Shown here piece by piece: positions 8,189 through 17,200 of a stretch of 64,000 bases of DNA. Each line of letters begins with the position of its first letter. The stretch's first letter is position 1. Both the position numbers and the translations under genes were made by a program. Source of the stretch: an uncultured Eubacteriales bacterium (GTDB taxonomy: Bacteria; Bacillota; Clostridia; Lachnospirales; Lachnospiraceae); the NCBI GenBank assembly GCA_900548855.1, contig URMF01000003.1, forward strand, positions 56,290-120,289, in the 5' to 3' direction. A model generated the notes under the pieces. The model did no database searches. It was not told the DNA's origin and worked only from the letters and a program-made list of their open reading frames with translations.

Positions 8189-9469
8189 TTATTTTAATTC
8201 ATTACTCTTCTCATTCTTATACCGTTCAAAAAAGCTTTTTGTCTCTTTTGCCACCACGCCGCTAAGGGCAAATATAGCAATCATATTAGGTATCGCCATC
8301 AGCCCGTTAAAAATATCCGCAATGGTCCATACTGCTTTCACTGTCATATATGGACCGATAAACACTGCTATTATGTATAGCCAGCGGTATACCAGAATTG
8401 ATTTTTCCTTACCTCCGGAAAGGTATTCCAGACAGCGCTCTGAATAATAATCCCATCCGAGAATTGTTGTAAATGCAAAGAACACCAGACACAGCATCAA
8501 CAGAAATGCCGATAGCTCTTCGGGAATCGGAAGCCCCTGCTTAAATGCATAAGTAGTAACCCCGACACCTTCTAATCCTTCCACCTGCCAGGCCCCCGTC
8601 AGAACAATGGAAAGTCCGGTCATGGTACAGATAACAATGGTATCAATAAATGTTCCGGTCATGGAAATCAAGCCCTGTCGGACAGGTTCTTTGGTCTTTG
8701 CCGCTGCCGCTGCAATCGGTGCAGAACCAAGACCAGCCTCATTGGAAAAGATACCTCGTGCAACACCCTTTTGTATTGCAATCATCATACTTCCCACGAT
8801 ACCACCTGTAACAGCTGACGGATTAAATGCCCCCCTGACAATCGTAACAATAGCATCTGGTATCTCTCTGAAATTACAGATGAGTAGAGCCACACAAATC
8901 ACTATATAAATAACTGCCATAAACGGTACCACAATCTGGGAAACATTCGCAATTCTTTTAATTCCTCCAATTAAAACAAGTGCGACACAGATACTTAAAA
9001 TCAGGGACGCGATGACAACCGTCCAGGAGCGCTCGCCAATTCCCGGAATGGTAATCGTCCAATTCATATTCGGGTCAAAAAACGAATTTACCGCAGATGA
9101 AATACCGTTTACCTGGGAAAAGGTCCCGATTCCAAACAAGCCGACACAAATGCCAAAAAATGCTGCAATCTCCATCCAGAATAATGCACCCGGACCTCCG
9201 GTTCCAATTGCAGTTGCCACACCAACAATATTACCGGTTCCGATTGTGGCAGAAAGCGCCGTACATAACGCACCAAACGAGGTTACCTCTCCCTCTCCAC
9301 TTTCTTCATTTTTTACCATCCATTTTAATGCCAGCGGCAGCTTCCGTATTTGCAAAATGCCCATGCGGACAGTTAAATAAATACCTCCTGCCAATATCAG
9401 CACCATTAGTGGTGGTCCCCAGACAAAATCGTCTACACTCTGTAAAAATTTATTAATTGTATCCCACAT
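8189..9469 (-). CDS. alanine/glycine:cation symporter (AGCS family)
   Basis: This is a 426-residue membrane transporter that would import alanine or glycine with sodium or protons. Family features are the N-terminal half with GGIYLTVRMG, the SFGALCTALSATIGTGNIVGVATAI segment of the substrate/ion site (residues about 64-88), and IFSNEAGLGSAPIAAAA near residue 240. About ten hydrophobic segments are visible. Length is slightly below the usual 450-480. The ATG at 9467-9469 follows a GAGGAAAAGGG ribosome binding site and lies 24 bases after the proS stop, so it is probably expressed with proS. A terminator follows it. Confidence 0.88.
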   Translation of the reverse strand: MWDTINKFLQSVDDFVWGPPLMVLILAGGIYLTVRMGILQIRKLPLALKWMVKNEESGEGEVTSFGALCTALSATIGTGNIVGVATAIGTGGPGALFWMEIAAFFGICVGLFGIGTFSQVNGISSAVNSFFDPNMNWTITIPGIGERSWTVVIASLILSICVALVLIGGIKRIANVSQIVVPFMAVIYIVICVALLICNFREIPDAIVTIVRGAFNPSAVTGGIVGSMMIAIQKGVARGIFSNEAGLGSAPIAAAAAKTKEPVRQGLISMTGTFIDTIVICTMTGLSIVLTGAWQVEGLEGVGVTTYAFKQGLPIPEELSAFLLMLCLVFFAFTTILGWDYYSERCLEYLSGGKEKSILVYRWLYIIAVFIGPYMTVKAVWTIADIFNGLMAIPNMIAIFALSGVVAKETKSFFERYKNEKSNELK

Positions 9470-9493
9470 TTCCCTTTTCCTCTGTTAATCTTC

Positions 9494-10927
9494 TTAATAT
9501 GCGCGTCCGAAATATACCATCTTTTTTGCCGGTTTGCCACAGTGTACGCAAACCTTTCCCAATTCCTCCTGAACAAACGGCATACAACGGGTAGAAGCTC
9601 CCGTCTCCTCTTTAATCGCCTCCTCACAGGCTGTTTCACCACACCACATAGCTTTTACAAAGCCCTGCTTATTCTCAATAATATCCGTAAATTCCTCCCA
9701 TGTAGCAGCAGAATGTGTATTTTCTTCCCGATAGGCAAGGGCTTTTTCATACATATCCCGCTGAATCGTTTCAAGAAGCTGTCCAACCTTACTATCAATC
9801 TCCTCCAATGAAACCTCTATCTTCTCTCCGGTATCACGACGGACTAACAATGCCTTATTTGCCTCAATATCTCTAGGACCGATTTCCACACGAATCGGGA
9901 TTCCCCGCATTTCCTGCTCTGCAAACTTCCATCCTGGATTCTTATCGGAATCATCTACCTTTACCCTGTAGTCAGAAAGCTTTTCTTTTAATTCCGCAGC
10001 CTTTTTGAGGACGCCCTCCTTCTTCTGCATAATTGGAACAATCATAACCTGGATAGGAGCTACCTTCGGAGGTAATACCAAACCTGAATTATCCCCATGT
10101 ACCATGATGATGGCTCCAATCAGCCTCGTTGTCATACCCCAGGAGGTCTGATGAACATATTCTAATTTATTATCCTTACTTGTATATTGAATGCCAAAGG
10201 CTTTTGCAAATCCATCTCCAAAATTATGGCTGGTACCAGATTGTAATGCCTTTCCGTCATGCATCAAGGCTTCAATCGTGTAAGTCGCCTCTGCACCTGC
10301 AAATTTCTCTTTCTCCGTTTTCTGTCCGCGAACAACCGGAATGGCAAGTACCTGCTCACAAAAATCTGCATATACATTTAACATCTGGATGGTTCTCTCC
10401 TCTGCCTCTTCGGCAGTTGCGTGTGCCGTATGCCCCTCCTGCCACAAGAACTCTCTGGAACGCAGGAACGGTCTTGTCTCCTTCTCCCATCGGACAACCG
10501 AACACCACTGGTTATATACCTTTGGTAAATCCCGATAGGATTCTATCTCATTGGCATAGAAATCGCAAAACAAAGTCTCAGAGGTCGGTCTGACACAAAG
10601 TCTTTCTTGCAGCTCATTTAATCCGCCATGGGTTACCCATGCAACCTCAGGTGCAAATCCTTCTACATGATCCTTTTCCTTCTGTAAAAGACTTTCCGGA
10701 ATAAACATTGGCAAATATACATTTTCTACTCCTGTTTCCTTAAACTTCTCATCTAACTGCTTCTGAATCAACTCCCAGATTGCATAGCCTGCAGGTTTGA
10801 TTACCATACAGCCCTTTACACTTGTATAGTCAATTAAATCTGCCTTTAACACAACATCTGTATACCATTGTGCAAAATCCTCCTCCATGGAGGTAATTTG
10901 TTCTACCAGCTTCTTCTCCTTAGCCAT
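9494..10927 (-). CDS. proS: prolyl-tRNA synthetase, archaeal/eukaryotic-like type
   Basis: The enzyme charges tRNA-Pro. It is 477 residues, the size of the short ProS (ProS type 3), and lacks the editing INS domain found in the long bacterial enzyme. Class II motifs are visible: motif 2 around VVRWEKETRPFLRSREFLWQEGHTAHAT (residues about 135-162) and motif 3 near TTRLIGAIIMVHGD. An HGTP anticodon-binding domain and a C-terminal zinc-type domain with paired cysteines (MWCGETACEE, VCVHCGKPA) follow. The ATG at 10,925-10,927 was chosen for its AATAAGGAG; the upstream in-frame ATG lacks one. No T-box is apparent in the short upstream gap. Confidence 0.95.
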   Translation of the reverse strand: MAKEKKLVEQITSMEEDFAQWYTDVVLKADLIDYTSVKGCMVIKPAGYAIWELIQKQLDEKFKETGVENVYLPMFIPESLLQKEKDHVEGFAPEVAWVTHGGLNELQERLCVRPTSETLFCDFYANEIESYRDLPKVYNQWCSVVRWEKETRPFLRSREFLWQEGHTAHATAEEAEERTIQMLNVYADFCEQVLAIPVVRGQKTEKEKFAGAEATYTIEALMHDGKALQSGTSHNFGDGFAKAFGIQYTSKDNKLEYVHQTSWGMTTRLIGAIIMVHGDNSGLVLPPKVAPIQVMIVPIMQKKEGVLKKAAELKEKLSDYRVKVDDSDKNPGWKFAEQEMRGIPIRVEIGPRDIEANKALLVRRDTGEKIEVSLEEIDSKVGQLLETIQRDMYEKALAYREENTHSAATWEEFTDIIENKQGFVKAMWCGETACEEAIKEETGASTRCMPFVQEELGKVCVHCGKPAKKMVYFGRAY

Positions 10928-11049
10928 CTCATTTCTCCTTATTCTCTTTAACCGTCTCACCCGATGATAAAAACAGGGTTATCCGATGTATTTCACCACG
11001 AGTTGTCAGCAAAAATTATTATAACTTCATTCCATGCCATTTGCAAGCG

Positions 11050-12099
11050 CTATTCACTGCACATATCCGTATGAAATGCCGCCTGAAACAACTCTTTTCC
11101 TATGAGCACGCCCACAGGACCCAGTAAAAAGCCGAACACTCCAAAAAGACGGAACCCTACATACATACTGAAAATAGTATATAACGGACGCATCCCCACC
11201 TTGCTGCCAATCATTCTCGGCTCTGTAATCTGACGGATGAGCAGACATGCCAAATAAGTCAAAAGGATAATTGCGGCCTTTCCAGCCTCTCCCATGAAAA
11301 GCAGAATTGCCATGCAGGGCCATAAAATCAAACCCGCCCCCAGCACTGGCAATGCATCCACCAGCGCCACCAGCGGTCCCAGCACCCATGCGTAGGGCTG
11401 CCGGATAAGAAGAAATGCCAGAGTACAGACAATTCCATCCAGCACCATAATCAATCCCTGTGCCCGGACATAGGTTTTCAGGGTATCCTTACATTTTGCA
11501 ATTACGTTGCATATATTTCTTCCCCACCGGGATTGTAACATTTTTTCCCGGATTTCTTCATAATCCTGAATCATAAAGAATGTTGCCATCACTGTGATAA
11601 TAATTTCAAACACAACACCAAATATCATGCCTGCCATTTGTACCGAATAGGTTGTGACCTTTGGCAGCAGCGTAGAAACGGTATCCTCATCCACCTTACT
11701 CATCATGGATTCTATATAAGCAAAGCTCGCACCATCCTTCATCCGGAAAAAAGTGTCCATCTGGCAGCAGCAGTTTTTCAAAAAGCACATTATCCTTGCC
11801 TGATAAAACGGAAAATTCAGCCAGATACTCTGTCCCTGTCCGAACAGATAACTGCCAAGCCAGCATACCAGAAGTAAAATAACAACATAAAATAACACCA
11901 CGGACAAAACCAACAGCCATTTCTTCCTTTTTCCTTTCCAAATATCAGAATTCCGGTACAACCTTCTGAGAAAGGGATAATATAAAATTGACACAAGTCC
12001 GGCGATTACAAAGGGCAGGACAATTGGAAGTAAAAATCGAAATGCAAGATAAATACCTATTACAATGACTATTCCTGTGATTATCTTTTTCCGGTTCAA
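11050..12099 (-). CDS. AI-2E/PerM family membrane protein, YtvI-like
   Basis: This polytopic membrane protein of about 349 residues belongs to the AI-2E transporter (PerM/TqsA/YtvI) family. Several hydrophobic segments are seen at the N-terminus. The family's C-terminal block has VLGPLVALVDALPVLGAGL (a D-x-x-P-x-x-G-x-G pattern) near residue 260 and the terminal FGVFGFLLGPVGVLIG. In Bacillus the closest relative, YtvI, is a sporulation membrane protein of uncertain function. The start is judged to be TTG at 12,097-12,099 because AGGAGG lies seven bases upstream. The longer ATG-initiated frame (12,138) would begin inside the hairpin repeat and has no ribosome binding site. Confidence 0.75.
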   Translation of the reverse strand: MNRKKIITGIVIVIGIYLAFRFLLPIVLPFVIAGLVSILYYPFLRRLYRNSDIWKGKRKKWLLVLSVVLFYVVILLLVCWLGSYLFGQGQSIWLNFPFYQARIMCFLKNCCCQMDTFFRMKDGASFAYIESMMSKVDEDTVSTLLPKVTTYSVQMAGMIFGVVFEIIITVMATFFMIQDYEEIREKMLQSRWGRNICNVIAKCKDTLKTYVRAQGLIMVLDGIVCTLAFLLIRQPYAWVLGPLVALVDALPVLGAGLILWPCMAILLFMGEAGKAAIILLTYLACLLIRQITEPRMIGSKVGMRPLYTIFSMYVGFRLFGVFGFLLGPVGVLIGKELFQAAFHTDMCSE

Positions 12100-12114
12100 T
12101 TTTATACCTCCTAA

Positions 12115-12158
12115 ACTCAAAAAATATCCACTGAACATTTTTTCATATACATAACAGC
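12115..12158 (-). repeat. short hairpin repeat, copy B
   Basis: The minus-strand stem pairs AAAAAATGTTC with GGATATTTTTT around an AGT loop, using two G-U pairs. The plus-strand version would have two A-C mismatches. It lies between the terminator of the RluA-type gene and the ribosome binding site of the YtvI-like gene, ending about 15 bases before that start codon. Confidence 0.7.
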
Positions 12159-12202
12159 AAAAAAATATCGGGCAGACTCTCTGTTAGATATCTTACCCGA
12201 CA
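12159..12202 (-). terminator. terminator of the RluA-type gene
   Basis: The minus strand pairs TGTCGGG with CCCGATA around an extended imperfect stem-loop, followed by seven T residues. It starts only a few bases after the stop codon at 12,206. Confidence 0.65.
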
Positions 12203-12205
12203 TTC

Positions 12206-12907
12206 TTAAAATTCATCCAATTCTATTACCTCAAATGCATCGCCCTCCGGCTCGCATTTAAATATCATATGCTCTCTGGTAACAGGATGTTCAAATTCCA
12301 GTCTCGTTGCAAATAACGCTATCTGCTGATATTTTTTCTTCGTCTTTGCAAACAATGGATTATACTTAGTGTCTCCATAAATCCCTGCACCTCTGCCTGC
12401 CATCTGTACCCGTATTTGGTGATGCCTCCCGGTAATCAACTGAATCAGCACATAGGAGAGAACCCCCTGGTCTGTTTCAAAAACATCCAGCACCTCATAC
12501 TCCAGCTGCGCTTTTTTTGCGCCCTTTGTTCCTTTCTTTACGATTTTTGATGTGTTTGTCCTGCCGTCTTTTACCAGATAATCCTCCAGGATGCCGCATT
12601 CATCCGGAAGCTCACCTGTGAGAATTGCCTGATAGAATTTAACCATTGTCCCATCCTGCACCTGGTCTGAAAGACAGGCGGCAGCCTTCTGGTTTTTCGC
12701 AAATACCATAATTCCTCCCACCGGCCGGTCCAGTCTGTGCACCATGGCAAGGTAAGGCTCTTCCTCCAGCTCTTCCTCCTCAAAAATGCGATTTTTCAAA
12801 AAACTCAAAAGGTCCATGTCCCTGCTTTTATCTCCCTGTGCCGGCATGCCATAGGGCTTCACGCACACAATCATATCTGCATCCTCATGCAATATTTCTA
12901 CTTTCAT
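12206..12907 (-). CDS. RluA-family RNA pseudouridine synthase
   Basis: The 233-residue protein would isomerise uridine to pseudouridine in rRNA or tRNA. The catalytic motif MVHRLDRPVGGIMVFAK near residue 55 contains the invariant HRLD aspartate. Other family blocks are the N-terminal ILHEDADMIVCVKPYGMPAQ and the RHHQIRVQMA motif near residue 160. There is no S4 domain, so it is one of the short RluA/YlyB-like single-domain forms; the target position cannot be assigned. The ATG at 12,905-12,907 follows GAGGTGCAGA. An upstream in-frame ATG at 12,949 is less likely. A terminator follows. Confidence 0.88.
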   Translation of the reverse strand: MKVEILHEDADMIVCVKPYGMPAQGDKSRDMDLLSFLKNRIFEEEELEEEPYLAMVHRLDRPVGGIMVFAKNQKAAACLSDQVQDGTMVKFYQAILTGELPDECGILEDYLVKDGRTNTSKIVKKGTKGAKKAQLEYEVLDVFETDQGVLSYVLIQLITGRHHQIRVQMAGRGAGIYGDTKYNPLFAKTKKKYQQIALFATRLEFEHPVTREHMIFKCEPEGDAFEVIELDEF

Positions 12908-13016
12908 TCTGCACCTCATTTTCTTATTAATTCCCATATTTCCGAACAAAGCTCCGGTCTTATTTAAATAACCGTTAAATAATGCTAATATGAAAATCTG
13001 TGTCTGTCAATCCCCT

Positions 13017-13694
13017 TTACCCCAGAAAACGGTACCCTATGCCCCAAACCGTTTCTATGTATTTTGGATTTTCCACGTCTTCCTCAATCTTTTCCCGAAT
13101 CCTCTTTACATGAACCGCAACCGTGTTGTAGATTCCGTCGCCGGACTCTTCCTTCCACACTGTCATATAAATCTGTTCCTTTGTCATTACCTGGTTGGGA
13201 TGCTGCGCAAGAAACAGCAATATATCAAATTCTTTGAGACGCATGGAGATATGTTTTCCCCTTAACGTAACCCGGCGGCTGAAGGCATCTATTTTTAATT
13301 CCCGGATTTCAATAAGACCAAATGGGCGGGTCAGCCTTTTGTAACGTTCAATGTGCGCACGGATTCTCGCCATCAGTTCTGCCTGCAGATAAGGTATCAC
13401 CAGATAATCATCTGCTCCTGACTGGAACATTTTTATCTTATCCCATTCCTCATTACATTCAGAAAGAACAATAATGGGCTTACCTGTCATTTCTCGAATC
13501 TGCCTGCAAATTTCAAAGCAGAACTGCTCCGCCTTACATTCCATTAAAATGATGTCTGCCTGCTGCACCAGCCCCTCATATTCTGCAGCAGAACTCAGTT
13601 CCGCTTCCATGACTTCATAGCCGCTAAGCTGCGCATAATCGCAAATTCGGCTATTACTTCCCTGTATCTCATGCAACAACAAAATACTGTACAA
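13017..13694 (-). CDS. OmpR/PhoB-type response regulator with degenerate receiver
   Basis: From a TTG start (13,692-13,694) with AAAGGAG eight bases upstream, the protein is 225 residues. The receiver fold is recognisable, but its active site is altered. The phosphoacceptor Asp is Glu52 (ADIILMEC instead of xDLILLDV), the acid pair is His8-Glu9, and the conserved Lys is Ile90 (ADDYLVIPY). It is therefore unlikely to be phosphorylated conventionally. The C-terminal winged helix (residues 125-225) is canonical, with RLKEFDILLFLAQHP and VWGIGYRF. No sensor kinase gene is adjacent; murA is the nearest upstream gene. It may act constitutively or sense something else. Confidence 0.82.
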   Translation of the reverse strand: MYSILLLHEIQGSNSRICDYAQLSGYEVMEAELSSAAEYEGLVQQADIILMECKAEQFCFEICRQIREMTGKPIIVLSECNEEWDKIKMFQSGADDYLVIPYLQAELMARIRAHIERYKRLTRPFGLIEIRELKIDAFSRRVTLRGKHISMRLKEFDILLFLAQHPNQVMTKEQIYMTVWKEESGDGIYNTVAVHVKRIREKIEEDVENPKYIETVWGIGYRFLG

Positions 13695-13729
13695 CCCACA
13701 TCTCCTTTCCCTACTTCCCATCTAAAACG

Positions 13730-13769
13730 AAAAAAGCTATTACCGATGACCTTATACATCGATAATAGC
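13730..13769 (-). terminator. terminator of murA
   Basis: The minus strand reads GCTATTATCGATG, an eight-base loop, CATCGGTAATAGC, then TTTTTT: a 13-bp stem with one G-U pair. It lies about 40 bases beyond the murA stop codon and just before the TTG start region of the response regulator. Confidence 0.8.
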
Positions 13770-13808
13770 ATAAATAGCTTATCATTTCTAACTTGTAATA
13801 GCTTACAT

Positions 13809-15110
13809 TCATCCAACCTTTAGTTTGAATTTCTGAATTTCTTTATCTGTTTCAACCGTAGCAATCTGGCCGCCAAGAGCCCGGAGCTTCTCATCAAAAT
13901 CTTCATAACCCCGCTGAATATATTTAATATCCTCAATTACGGTAAACCCTTCTGCTACCAGACCCGCAATGACAAGAGCTGCACCTGCACGCAAATCCGG
14001 TGCCACGATACTTGCCCCTACAAAGCCCTCCACACCGTCTATAATCGCCGTGTTGCCTTCTACTTTAATCTGTCCGCCCATGCGGAACAATTCATCTACA
14101 TATTTGAAGCGGTTTTCAAAAATACTCTCTGTAATAATGGACGTTCCCTCAGACAATGCAAGTACCACTGCCATCTGCGGCTGCATATCCGTTGGAAAGC
14201 CCGGATATGGTAACGTCTTAATATTGGTCGAACGCAGCCTGTGATTGCTGACAACACGAACCGCATCATCATATTCCATAACTACGGCTCCAATCTCCTT
14301 AAGCTTGGAGGAAATTGCCTCTAAATGCTTTGGAATCACATTACGGATTGTGATATCCCCCTTTGATGCAGCCGCAGCCACCATAAACGTGCCTGCCTCA
14401 ATCTGGTCTGGGATAATGGAATATTCTGTACCCTTTAATTTTTCAACACCCCGGATGCGGATTACATCGGTACCGGCACCCTTGATATTAGCACCCATAC
14501 TATTTAAGAAATTGGCAACATCTACAATATGTGGCTCCTTTGCCGCATTCTCAATTGTTGTCTTGCCCTCTGCCAAAACCGCAGCCATCATAACATTAAT
14601 GGTTGCACCGACGGAAACAACATCCATGTAAATATGATTTCCAACCAACTTCTCTGCTTCCACATGAATCATGCTGCTATGAATATCTACCTCTGCACCC
14701 AGTGCCTTAAAACCTTTGATATGTAAATCAATCGGCCGGCTTCCAATATTACAGCCACCAGGCAATGCCACACTGGATTTTTTATATTTACCCAGCATCG
14801 CTCCTAACAAATAATAGGATGCCCTGATTCTGCGGATAAACTCATCATCTACACAGTTATCTGCTTTGGGATTGATTGTTCCTCCGCATATTTTAACAGT
14901 ATGCTCATCTATATATTTTACCCTTGCGCCAATTCCCTGAATTGCCTGCAATAATACTCTTGTATCTCTTACATTAGGAACATTGTCAATCACAACCTCT
15001 TCATCTGTCATAATTGCCGCTGCTAAAATTCCTAATGCCGCATTCTTTGCTCCTGCAATGGAAACTTCTCCAACTAACGGATTGCCTCCCTTTATAACAT
15101 ATTGCTCCAT
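13809..15110 (-). CDS. murA: UDP-N-acetylglucosamine 1-carboxyvinyltransferase
   Basis: This enzyme catalyses the first committed step of peptidoglycan synthesis, transferring enolpyruvate from PEP to UDP-GlcNAc in the cytoplasm. The 433-residue protein has the family N-terminus (GGNPLVGEVSIAGAKNAAL). The catalytic loop is LPGGCNIGSRPIDLH, whose Cys is the residue targeted by fosfomycin. PTDMQPQMAVVLA near residue 305 is also conserved. Length and all blocks are normal. It has its own promoter (15,163-15,190) and terminator (13,730-13,769), so it appears monocistronic. Confidence 0.96.
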   Translation of the reverse strand: MEQYVIKGGNPLVGEVSIAGAKNAALGILAAAIMTDEEVVIDNVPNVRDTRVLLQAIQGIGARVKYIDEHTVKICGGTINPKADNCVDDEFIRRIRASYYLLGAMLGKYKKSSVALPGGCNIGSRPIDLHIKGFKALGAEVDIHSSMIHVEAEKLVGNHIYMDVVSVGATINVMMAAVLAEGKTTIENAAKEPHIVDVANFLNSMGANIKGAGTDVIRIRGVEKLKGTEYSIIPDQIEAGTFMVAAAASKGDITIRNVIPKHLEAISSKLKEIGAVVMEYDDAVRVVSNHRLRSTNIKTLPYPGFPTDMQPQMAVVLALSEGTSIITESIFENRFKYVDELFRMGGQIKVEGNTAIIDGVEGFVGASIVAPDLRAGAALVIAGLVAEGFTVIEDIKYIQRGYEDFDEKLRALGGQIATVETDKEIQKFKLKVG

Positions 15111-15132
15111 AATGCACCTCGTATAGGTTTTT

Positions 15133-15190
15133 GTCTATATACACATAGACGGAATCATCCTAATTATAGCATGAATACACAATTTGTAAA
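15133..15190 (-). promoter_or_regulatory. murA promoter with inverted repeat in the leader
   Basis: On the minus strand TTTACA (15,185-15,190), a 16-base spacer and TATAAT (15,163-15,168) form a good vegetative promoter. Downstream, in the transcribed leader, lies an inverted repeat GTCTAT / ATAGAC (15,133-15,150) with a six-base centre that could be an operator or a small RNA hairpin. Confidence 0.65.
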
Positions 15191-15246
15191 CTGTTTTTCT
15201 TTTCCAAAGCTGATTTTTTAATTTTTTCTTAAGTATTTCCGGGTGT

Positions 15247-15684
15247 CTACCAGCTTATCTGTTCCCCCTGGTTTTCTGCTTCACAATAAATACACCGGTA
15301 GGTTCTCTTCTCTCTGTCTGTCAGCTTAAAAATTTGTGAAATTCCCTGCTCTGTCGTTGTTATGCAGCGTGGATTCTTACATTTTACAACATTCACAATT
15401 TTCTCAGGCAACTCAACCTTCTTTTTCTCCACAGTGACACCATCCTTGATAATGCTGACAGAGATATCCGGGTCCACATAACCCAGGATATCCAGATTAA
15501 TATCATAATCCGGATGGTCAATTTTTAAAATATCCTTTCTGCCCATTTTGTGACTGACTGCATTCTTAATAATGGCTACCGAACAGTCCAGCTTATCCAG
15601 CCCCAGATATTTATACACCAGCATAGCCTTTCCTGCTGTAATATGATCTAAAACAATTCCATTCTGAATACTGTCAATATTCAT
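15247..15684 (-). CDS. pyrI: aspartate carbamoyltransferase regulatory subunit
   Basis: PyrI binds nucleotides and allosterically controls the PyrB catalytic trimers. The 145-residue protein has the N-terminal effector-binding domain (GIVLDHITAGKAMLVYKYLGL). The C-terminal zinc domain has four cysteines in CKNPRCITTTEQ and YRCIYCE. It starts 15 bases after pyrB, the usual pyrB-pyrI order. Presence of PyrI implies an E. coli-like regulated holoenzyme rather than the unregulated Bacillus enzyme. Confidence 0.95.
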   Translation of the reverse strand: MNIDSIQNGIVLDHITAGKAMLVYKYLGLDKLDCSVAIIKNAVSHKMGRKDILKIDHPDYDINLDILGYVDPDISVSIIKDGVTVEKKKVELPEKIVNVVKCKNPRCITTTEQGISQIFKLTDREKRTYRCIYCEAENQGEQISW

Positions 15685-15699
15685 ACCCTTTTCCTCCTT

Positions 15700-16623
15700 T
15701 TATTCCGGTTTCTCAATACCCAGAAGCTTCATAATCAATGCCATTCTCACAAATTTTCCGTTCAATGCCTGCCTGAAATAACAAGCTCGGGAATCGTCAT
15801 CCACCTCTACCGCAATTTCATTTACCCTTGGCAATGGATGTAAAATACTTAAATCCTTCTTCGCATTTTTTAGCTTCGGCATATCCAGAATATACGTATC
15901 CTTCAAACGGATATAATCTGCCTCATTAAAGAAACGCTCCTGTTGGACTCTGGTCATATATAAAATATCCAGCCGGTCAATCACCTCGTCAATGGTGCGC
16001 ACCTGCTCATAAGCAATTCCCTTTCCCTCAAAAACCTCTTCCTTTAAATATTCCGGTATTTCCAGCTCCTCCGGCGATATCATAATATAGCGTATATTTT
16101 CATACCGGGAAAGCGCTTTTATCAGAGAATGCACCGTTCTGCCAAATTTCAAATCCCCACAAAAGCCCACTGTCACATCAGAAAGTCTTCCCTTTTCTCT
16201 CCGGATGGTCAGCAAATCAGTCAACGTCTGGGTTGGATGGTTGTGTCCGCCATCTCCCGCATTTATGATTGGCGCATCTGATTTCAGAGAGGCAAGAAAC
16301 GGTGCCCCTTCCTTTGGATGTCGCATCGCAATAATGTCTGCATAACAGGATACCACCTTAACTGTGTCCGCCACACTCTCTCCTTTTGAAGCGGAGGAGG
16401 ATGAGGACGAAGAAAAACCAAGTACATTTCCACCCAATTCCATCATTGCTGCCTCAAAACTCAAACGGGTTCTCGTACTTGGTTCAAAAAAAAGGGTTGC
16501 CAGCTTCTTACCCTCACAAACCTTCGCATATTTTTCTTTATGTGCGATAATATCATCTGCCAAATCCAGCAGCTCTTCTATCTCCTGCACACTTAAATCC
16601 ATCGGGTCAATCAAATGTCTCAT
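15700..16623 (-). CDS. pyrB: aspartate carbamoyltransferase catalytic subunit
   Basis: PyrB condenses carbamoyl phosphate with aspartate in pyrimidine synthesis. From the ATG at 16,621-16,623 (AGGAGGAACAAC upstream) it has 307 residues, the normal length. Diagnostic motifs are FEPSTRTRLSFEAAM (carbamoyl-phosphate loop), the SSSSSASKGES loop that supplies Ser and Lys to the neighbouring active site, GGHNHPTQTLTDL, and HPLPRVNEI. The gene overlaps the upstream membrane-protein gene by 17 bases. The canonical motifs here contrast with the second transcarbamylase at 18,934. Confidence 0.96.
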   Translation of the reverse strand: MRHLIDPMDLSVQEIEELLDLADDIIAHKEKYAKVCEGKKLATLFFEPSTRTRLSFEAAMMELGGNVLGFSSSSSSSASKGESVADTVKVVSCYADIIAMRHPKEGAPFLASLKSDAPIINAGDGGHNHPTQTLTDLLTIRREKGRLSDVTVGFCGDLKFGRTVHSLIKALSRYENIRYIMISPEELEIPEYLKEEVFEGKGIAYEQVRTIDEVIDRLDILYMTRVQQERFFNEADYIRLKDTYILDMPKLKNAKKDLSILHPLPRVNEIAVEVDDDSRACYFRQALNGKFVRMALIMKLLGIEKPE

Positions 16624-17128
16624 GTTGTTCCTCCTCTTCTTTTTCACTCCGCAGTGGAATATGATGTTCATCAAAGTATGTTTCTATCCGGGACCGGTAT
16701 TCCTTTCTACACCTTAATATATAGCATTTTTTTCCTGCATATACCTGAACCCGGACCGTGCTGATTTCATCATTCACAATCTGATAAGCATGAATTTTAT
16801 TCCATTCCAGATAAGCCGTTCCAATAAATACACCAATGGGGGCAATTCCACTTTGCATTCTGCTATTCAGAAAAATGAGCAGAATAAACACTACTACTGC
16901 CGGAAAAAAGCGATAACTGTGGCAATATAGCATTCCTGCCACTGACAGCAGGGCAAAGTTCACATATAATATTTCCAGCGGTCCGGTATTTCTTCCATAC
17001 CGACTATAAACGGTTATCTCCTTTTGTTTATCAATCGTTGAAAATGCAACAAAATCCGCCATTCCAAATCCCAGAAACAGGACAATGGACAGGATATTCC
17101 ATACAATTTCTATTTCCAAAGCTCTCAC
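16607..17128 (-). CDS. membrane protein of unknown function upstream of pyrB
   Basis: The protein is about 173 residues with four hydrophobic segments (near residues 10-28, 52-66, 70-88 and 93-106). A soluble C-terminal domain of about 65 residues (KIHAYQIVNDEISTVRVQVY) ends in a Glu-rich tail. It resembles small DUF5673-like membrane proteins, but that match is uncertain. The start is unclear: GTG at 17,128 is the longest, and TTG at 17,119 has a better placed GGAGTGAGAG. The 3' end overlaps pyrB, implying coexpression with no known functional link. Confidence 0.5.
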   Translation of the reverse strand: MRALEIEIVWNILSIVLFLGFGMADFVAFSTIDKQKEITVYSRYGRNTGPLEILYVNFALLSVAGMLYCHSYRFFPAVVVFILLIFLNSRMQSGIAPIGVFIGTAYLEWNKIHAYQIVNDEISTVRVQVYAGKKCYILRCRKEYRSRIETYFDEHHIPLRSEKEEEEQHETFD

Positions 17129-17200
17129 TCCAATTTCTGTGCCTGATACATTTTAACATATTACAAAAACATTTCAATCCCTTATATGCAGGAATAATAT

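Noticed and set aside
10928..11049. Possible T-box or other riboswitch upstream of proS
   Set aside because: The gap is only about 120 bases and contains no GGGTGGNACCGCG-like motif or terminator; short complementary stretches there are not enough.
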